From positions 535,001 to 599,000 of the forward strand of contig NZ_CP149510.1 of assembly GCF_040126305.1 (NCBI RefSeq): a stretch of DNA of 64,000 nucleotides. The letters run 5' to 3'. The first letter of the stretch is position 1, and every line of letters begins with the position of its first letter. Both the position numbers and the translations under genes were made by a program. The notes under the pieces were generated by a model, which was given only the letters and a program-made list of their open reading frames with translations, did not search any database and was not told the origin of the DNA. The DNA is from Pararhizobium sp. A13. GTDB lineage: Bacteria; Pseudomonadota; Alphaproteobacteria; Rhizobiales; Rhizobiaceae. Positions 59,090-64,000 of the stretch are shown piece after piece.

Positions 59090-61408
59090 TCAGTTGTTCG
59101 CTGACTCATTGACGACAGGGTAACGCGCGTCCTCCCAGGCGGGGAAGCCACCGGCGAAATGGTAGACATTCGTGTATCCCCACACGAGCGCCTTGGCGGA
59201 CGAGTAGGCCGAGTCGCCGCAATATTTGCCGTGGCAGGAGAAGATTATCTCCTCGTCCTTGCGCGCGACCCTCGCCAACGCCTCTCTCGAGAGGACGGTG
59301 ACGACAGGTATGTTGATGGCGCCGGCGGCATGGGAACGGGCGAAGCTCAGGGCGCTGCGGACATCGATCAATTTGACGCCGCGATCGAGCAGCCGCTTGG
59401 CTGTGGGAGCATCGATCTTGGTCGTGCCCCGGACGTTGTATTCGCCGTTCGTCTTGCTGATAAACCCTGCGTAGGCATCATAGGGAATATCGATGCCGGC
59501 GCCTGGCTGGACGCCGGCCTTGCGCAGGCCGTCCTGCAGCCGGTCACGATAGGTCCTGTCATAGTCGAACACATCGCCGTACCACCACCATCCCATCTCC
59601 TGCACCGTCAAAGGGAAATAGCCGGCGGAAACGTTGAGCGCGTCGAATTTGTCGATATTGGCCTTCACGCCATCGGCGCGCCCGAGATGGCCGAGACACG
59701 CAACGATCGTTGCGTAATCCTCGGCGATATCCGACTGCCGGGTGACAACGACCTGAAGGTTCTTCAGCGCTTCCTCGTATTTTTGCTGATGGAACAGCGC
59801 CAAAGCGAGAACGCGCAGATAGCTCGGCGGATATTGCGGATCGAGCCGCATGGCGAGGCGCGCTTCCTGTTCGGCCTCGGGCCCGCGTCCGGTGGCGTTA
59901 AGAATGCGCGCCTTGCTGACGTGATTTTCAGGATCGTTTGGAGCGAGCTGCATCGCGCGGTTGATTTCGGCAAAGGCCTCGTCGTAATGGCCTTGCTTCG
60001 CCATCACTTCCGCGGAGATTGCATAGGCGAGCGCATTGGGTTTGCGCATGGCAAGCCCAAGATTCTCCTTCATGCGCTCCATCGCCTTCTCGAAGCCGAG
60101 ATTGGCCGATTCCCAGTTGGAGGATGCCATCCGCCAATCCGCCATGGCGAGCGCTGCGTATGCGCGGCTGTAGTGGGGATCGAGTTCGATCGCCTTTTCC
60201 AGGAGAGGGGTCGCCATCAGCGTTTCCTCTTCATTGCCGCGACGCAGGTGATCCAATCCCTTCAGAACGAGGTCATAGGCCTCCGGACTACGGGTCTCCA
60301 CCTGCGCGGCCGCCGCCTTTTCCGCGGAGGTGAGCTCGACTGTGAGCGCCGAGACGATCTCGCCGATGACCTTGTCCTGCAATGCGAAAATATCGCCCAT
60401 GGGGCCGTCGTAGCGGTCGGCCCAGAGATGATGATCCCCGCGTGCATCGATGAGCTGAGCGTTGATGCGGACCTGGTCGCCCTGCCGCCGTACGCTGCCC
60501 TCCAGCACGTATCGCACGCCAAGCTCTTCCGCGACCTGTCGCAGCGTCGCTTGCTTGCCCTTGTAGGCGAAAGTGGAATTGCGCGAGGTGACGAAAATGC
60601 CGGACAGTTTGGAAAGATCCGTGATGAGATCCTCCGTCATGCCATCGGCGAAATAGACCTGTTCGGGATCGGAACTCAGATTGTCGAACGGCATCACCGC
60701 TATCGACGGCTTGTCCGGCAGTGCGAGAACCTGGTGATCCGCCGCCGCCGTTCCGGCGCTCGGCGCCCACGGACGAAGCCAGACGGCCGAGGCAACCGCG
60801 AGAAGCAACAAAAGCGCGGCGGCAGCAAATCCCCACGCGCGCGTGCCACGGGAGGCGTCGCGCCGGCGTCGCGCCGAACCATCGAACTGCACACGATAGG
60901 TGCGCACGGGTCTCGATATGTTTTTCACACGCTGTTCGCCGATGAACTCAAGCGGCAGGCCCAGTTTTCCCTGCAACTGATCATAGGCCGTGCCGGAGAC
61001 GAACAATCCGCCCGGCTCGCACAGCTGTTCGAGGCGGGAAGCGACGTTGATGCCGTCGCCCAGCAGGTCGTCGCCCTCGACCACGACGTCGCCGAGATTG
61101 ATCCCCATGCGAAAGAGGATGCGCCGTTCCGGCGGTACATCCGCCTGATGCTCGATAACGCCCTTCTGAACCGCAACGGCGCAGGCAACCGCATCGACTA
61201 CAGAGCCGAATTCGACGATGATACCGTCGCCCATCAGCTTGACGATACGTCCGTGATACTCGTTCAACAGCGGATCAATCACGTTGCATCGCAAGGCCTT
61301 GATCGCGGCAAGAGTATTCTCCTCGTCCGCCTCGACGAGGCGCGAGTAGCCGACGATATCGGCGGCGAGAATGGCAACGAGGCGCCGCTCCGCATGATCT
61401 GTCACCAT
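59090..61408 (-). CDS. Class III adenylate/guanylate cyclase fused to TolB-like, TPR and rhodanese domains
   Basis: A 772-residue signalling protein. Residues 1-175 are a class III cyclase domain with metal Asp17 (ADIVGYSRLVE) and Asp61 (KLMGDGIIVEF) and the transition-state pair in NVASRLE at 121-127. A membrane segment lies at about 194-210. Then comes a TolB N-terminal-like segment (IAVMPFDNLSSDPEQVYFADG near 236-256) and TPR helices (about 375-600). Up to here it is the common rhizobial cyclase-TPR type. The C-terminal 120 residues are a rhodanese domain with RLLDRGVKLIDVRSALSFARSHAAGAINIP and the loop CHGKYC, Cys725 being the likely nucleophile. Sulfur or redox state may thus tune cAMP synthesis or the reverse; this is inference. 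It is monocistronic. Confidence 0.9.
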   Translation of the reverse strand: MVTDHAERRLVAILAADIVGYSRLVEADEENTLAAIKALRCNVIDPLLNEYHGRIVKLMGDGIIVEFGSVVDAVACAVAVQKGVIEHQADVPPERRILFRMGINLGDVVVEGDDLLGDGINVASRLEQLCEPGGLFVSGTAYDQLQGKLGLPLEFIGEQRVKNISRPVRTYRVQFDGSARRRRDASRGTRAWGFAAAALLLLLAVASAVWLRPWAPSAGTAAADHQVLALPDKPSIAVMPFDNLSSDPEQVYFADGMTEDLITDLSKLSGIFVTSRNSTFAYKGKQATLRQVAEELGVRYVLEGSVRRQGDQVRINAQLIDARGDHHLWADRYDGPMGDIFALQDKVIGEIVSALTVELTSAEKAAAAQVETRSPEAYDLVLKGLDHLRRGNEEETLMATPLLEKAIELDPHYSRAYAALAMADWRMASSNWESANLGFEKAMERMKENLGLAMRKPNALAYAISAEVMAKQGHYDEAFAEINRAMQLAPNDPENHVSKARILNATGRGPEAEQEARLAMRLDPQYPPSYLRVLALALFHQQKYEEALKNLQVVVTRQSDIAEDYATIVACLGHLGRADGVKANIDKFDALNVSAGYFPLTVQEMGWWWYGDVFDYDRTYRDRLQDGLRKAGVQPGAGIDIPYDAYAGFISKTNGEYNVRGTTKIDAPTAKRLLDRGVKLIDVRSALSFARSHAAGAINIPVVTVLSREALARVARKDEEIIFSCHGKYCGDSAYSSAKALVWGYTNVYHFAGGFPAWEDARYPVVNESANN

Positions 61409-61538
61409 GGCACAGCCTCCTCGAACACGGCACTGAAAGCCTGTTCCTGGGTCCTTGGCCGATTGGGATTTTTCACCGCGTATTAGCGATTTCTATATTA
61501 CTCCCCTTTGCCCGGCGGGACGAGCAGAAATGACATAA

Positions 61539-62081
<543 letters not shown>

Positions 62082-62133
62082 GCCCAAACCTGACACCCGC
62101 GGCAGGAGGCCGCCTCACCTATTCGGCATTGCT

Positions 62134-63513
62134 CTAGGGCCCCGACCTGGCAATCAGCCTGCGATCAAATCCACCCAGAATGCGCTTCACCAACGCCGGA
62201 TAGTCCTCGTCGAAATGGTGACCCCCGTCGATTGAAAGAACCTCGACACCGGTGCCGGCCAGCGTCGGGCAGAGATCGTCTTCATCGTCCGTCCCGTAGA
62301 TGCATTGAACAAGGGCAGGATTGATTTTCGCGATGTCGTCCGCCGGATCTCCAGAACCGTCCGATCCGGTCGCGCCAAGCCAGCCGAGCACGGAGATCTT
62401 GTAGTCGACCTGATGCGAGACGGCCATCAGCGAGATCTGCGCGACCCGCTCGCGGTCAACCTTCGGCAACAGATTGTATGTCCTCGGCAGGATATCCGCC
62501 CCGAAGGAATAGCCGACCAGCAGGACATGCTTGACGTTCCAGCGCTTGGCATAGAACGCGATGATGCGGTGGAGATCGTCCGCGGTTTCCTGCGGCTGGC
62601 GCTCGGACCAGAAATATCGCAGCGAATCGATCCCGACCACCGGCACCCCCTGCTGCTGGAGGACGTCGCCGACCTGCTTGTCGATATCGCGCCAGCCGCC
62701 GTCGCCGGAATAGATGATCGCCATCGTGTCGCGGCTCGGCTTGGCATCGAGCACCGTCAGCGGCAGGCCGAGCGGGTTGTCGTCATCCGCCGACGCGGAA
62801 ATGAGCGCAGACAGCGTGTCCGACAGAGCCGCCCACGTATCGTCGTCCGTCTCTGTTGTCTGGATATCGCTGTGCTTGGCAGTCAATGTGGCGACATGCG
62901 CCCGTCCGTCCGCCGGCGCCGCGCCGGTGAACAGCACGGTGACCGGGTCGGGCAGCGGCCCGTCGGTCAGGCCGTAGATCATCCGACCGCCGGTTGTCTG
63001 CTTGTCGGCGGGCGTGCACAGCTGCTTCGTCAACGCGATGCCGGCCTCGGGATCGACGGCCAGCGTCTGCCCGATCGTCGCGGCAGGCGTCTGCGCGGCG
63101 ATCGCTAGGGCAAGCGTGCCGCCCGCGCCGACACCCGCGACGATCGGCAGCCGATAGTTGCCGTTCTTTGCCGCCCGCTGGACCTCCTGGCTCAGCGCCT
63201 CGATGTCGGACACCATGTAGACGCAATCGCCATCATCCTTTGAAAGCGATGCCAGATAGGCCGGGAGATCGATGCCGATCACCAGCGCGCCCGCTCCCGT
63301 CAGCGTCTTTGCCAGCGCATCTTCCTTTTCCGACCAGCCGGTCTTGTCGGAGATCAAAAAGACCGCCGCGGCAAGGGCACCATCCGGCATCATTATATGC
63401 GGGGCGGGAATCATGCCCGTGTCGAAGCCTGACGTATCCTGCGCCCGCGCGCCGGTCGCGGAAAGAAGCAGGCAGGCGCCCAGCGCTGTGCGGACCATGG
63501 TTTTCCAGATCAT
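62134..63513 (-). CDS. acvB: AcvB/VirJ-family periplasmic hydrolase
   Basis: A 459-residue protein with a signal peptide (1-24, cleavage after ARA). It has the two-part AcvB form: an N-terminal half (about 25-250) and a C-terminal VirJ-like alpha/beta-hydrolase half. The nucleophile Ser336 is in GYSFGAD, and the likely catalytic His is in DGGHHFDEDY near 432-433. AcvB is needed for T-DNA transfer in Agrobacterium and acts on lysyl-phosphatidylglycerol; in rhizobia the pair lpiA-atvA/acvB gives acid tolerance. It overlaps the lpiA stop by ATGA, so the two are one operon. The start at 63513 removes a 66-residue extension lying within lpiA. Confidence 0.93.
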   Translation of the reverse strand: MIWKTMVRTALGACLLLSATGARAQDTSGFDTGMIPAPHIMMPDGALAAAVFLISDKTGWSEKEDALAKTLTGAGALVIGIDLPAYLASLSKDDGDCVYMVSDIEALSQEVQRAAKNGNYRLPIVAGVGAGGTLALAIAAQTPAATIGQTLAVDPEAGIALTKQLCTPADKQTTGGRMIYGLTDGPLPDPVTVLFTGAAPADGRAHVATLTAKHSDIQTTETDDDTWAALSDTLSALISASADDDNPLGLPLTVLDAKPSRDTMAIIYSGDGGWRDIDKQVGDVLQQQGVPVVGIDSLRYFWSERQPQETADDLHRIIAFYAKRWNVKHVLLVGYSFGADILPRTYNLLPKVDRERVAQISLMAVSHQVDYKISVLGWLGATGSDGSGDPADDIAKINPALVQCIYGTDDEDDLCPTLAGTGVEVLSIDGGHHFDEDYPALVKRILGGFDRRLIARSGP

Positions 63514-64000
63514 TTTTTCACGATCCCCTTTACGCCGCCGCCAATGAGAAATGTCGCATCCATCAGGGCGAGGACAGGATTGATCCCGCCGCCCGCCGCC
63601 ATGTAGCGGGGCTGCCAGTGCGGATGAAACTTCGATTTGAAGGCCTTTAGCCCCTTGAAATTGTAGAAGCGTTCGCCGTGCTCGAAGACGGTTCGCCCGA
63701 TTTTGTCCCAAACGGGCGATGACCGGCGGGCGGAAAGCCCTGCCAAAGGGGCCATGCCGAGATTGAAAGTCTTGAACCCTTTGTCGCGAAGAAATTCCAT
63801 CAGCGAGGCGAACAGAAAATCCATCGATCCCTTGGGGGCATCCGGAGAAAATCGCATGAGATCCACCGACCCCTCCTCGAGCGTATCGGTGACAAGGACA
63901 TTGGCGAAAGCGACGATTCGTCCATCGACCCTGAGAACGGCAACCGGCTGGCCTGCGATATAGTCCGCGTCGAAAGCGCCCAGCGAAAAGCCCTTTTCCT
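63510..64000 (-). CDS. lpiA: Phosphatidylglycerol lysyltransferase LpiA/MprF, C-terminal part (runs off right edge)
   Basis: The last 162 residues of the protein are visible, in an open minus-strand frame from the window edge to TGA at 63510. They show EKGFSLGAFDADYIAGQPVA, VDGRIVAFANVLVTDT, EEGSVDLMRFSPDAPKGSMD and FNLGMAPLAGLSARRS, the hallmarks of the DUF2156 aminoacyl-transferase domain of MprF/LpiA. The enzyme adds lysine from Lys-tRNA to phosphatidylglycerol at the cytoplasmic face. It overlaps acvB by 4 bp. The N-terminal membrane part is outside the window. Confidence 0.93.
   Translation of the reverse strand, partial: EKGFSLGAFDADYIAGQPVAVLRVDGRIVAFANVLVTDTLEEGSVDLMRFSPDAPKGSMDFLFASLMEFLRDKGFKTFNLGMAPLAGLSARRSSPVWDKIGRTVFEHGERFYNFKGLKAFKSKFHPHWQPRYMAAGGGINPVLALMDATFLIGGGVKGIVKK

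Noticed and set aside
59159..61486. Antisense frame of 775 codons opposite the cyclase gene
   Set aside because: The minus-strand product has clear catalytic motifs; the plus frame has none.

Overview
The window is high-GC alphaproteobacterial chromosome of the Rhizobiaceae type (Rhizobium / Ensifer / Agrobacterium group). The grounds are an lpiA-acvB pair, a hemA of 5-aminolevulinate synthase type, a NasT/NasS-nrt-nir-nas nitrate cluster, tamAB followed by arginase and a stand-alone cheW, and many short rhizobial-type palindromic intergenic repeats. No CRISPR array, rRNA operon, prophage or intact insertion sequence was seen. One tRNA gene, Arg(CCT), is present.

Layout. 1-11.2 kb: a divergent accessory cluster around a spermidine/putrescine-type ABC transporter. 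Both arms carry an MGT-family glycosyltransferase and an aldehyde dehydrogenase; two tandem cupins and a GntR regulator complete it. 11.2-14.8 kb: a patchy, AT-richer stretch with small genes (NIPSNAP, VOC, Rid family, TetR), decayed sequence, inverted repeats and a striking triple operator. 15-25 kb: metH with a perfect 20-bp palindrome upstream; an AGE epimerase / UPF0303 / ROK kinase sugar operon; tRNA-Arg; a GSCFA protein; a trans-sulfuration-type PLP enzyme. 25.3-27.5 kb: a CPA2 antiporter fused to a cyclic-nucleotide-binding domain, and a frameshifted DUF600 (YezG-like) gene.

27.7-40.5 kb: the complete nitrate assimilation unit, nasT-nasS, then a sigma54 promoter and a 170-nt leader, then nrtA-nrtB-nrtC-nirB-nirD-nasA-cysG. 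Nitrate is sensed by NasS/NasT, imported by NrtABC, reduced to nitrite by NasA and to ammonium by NirBD, with CysG making the siroheme for NirB. Repeats of inverted-pair type sit in three of the operon's gaps.

41-58 kb: mostly core genes: an FAD/NAD(P)-binding protein, a META-domain protein, dxr, hemA (with an FNR/FixK-like box upstream), a glycine-zipper lipoprotein, tamA and a very long tamB with an internal 513-codon tandem duplication, an Lrp regulator divergent from rocF-rocD (arginine to glutamate semialdehyde), and cheW. 58.2-59.1 kb has no gene I can support. 59-64 kb: a class III nucleotide cyclase fused to TolB-like/TPR and rhodanese domains, a small acidic-tailed protein, acvB, and the 3' end of lpiA running off the right edge.

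Most unusual items: the mirrored glycosyltransferase/dehydrogenase/polyamine-transporter cluster, the cyclase-rhodanese fusion, the tamB duplication, and the triple ATACG-N3-CGTAT operator.
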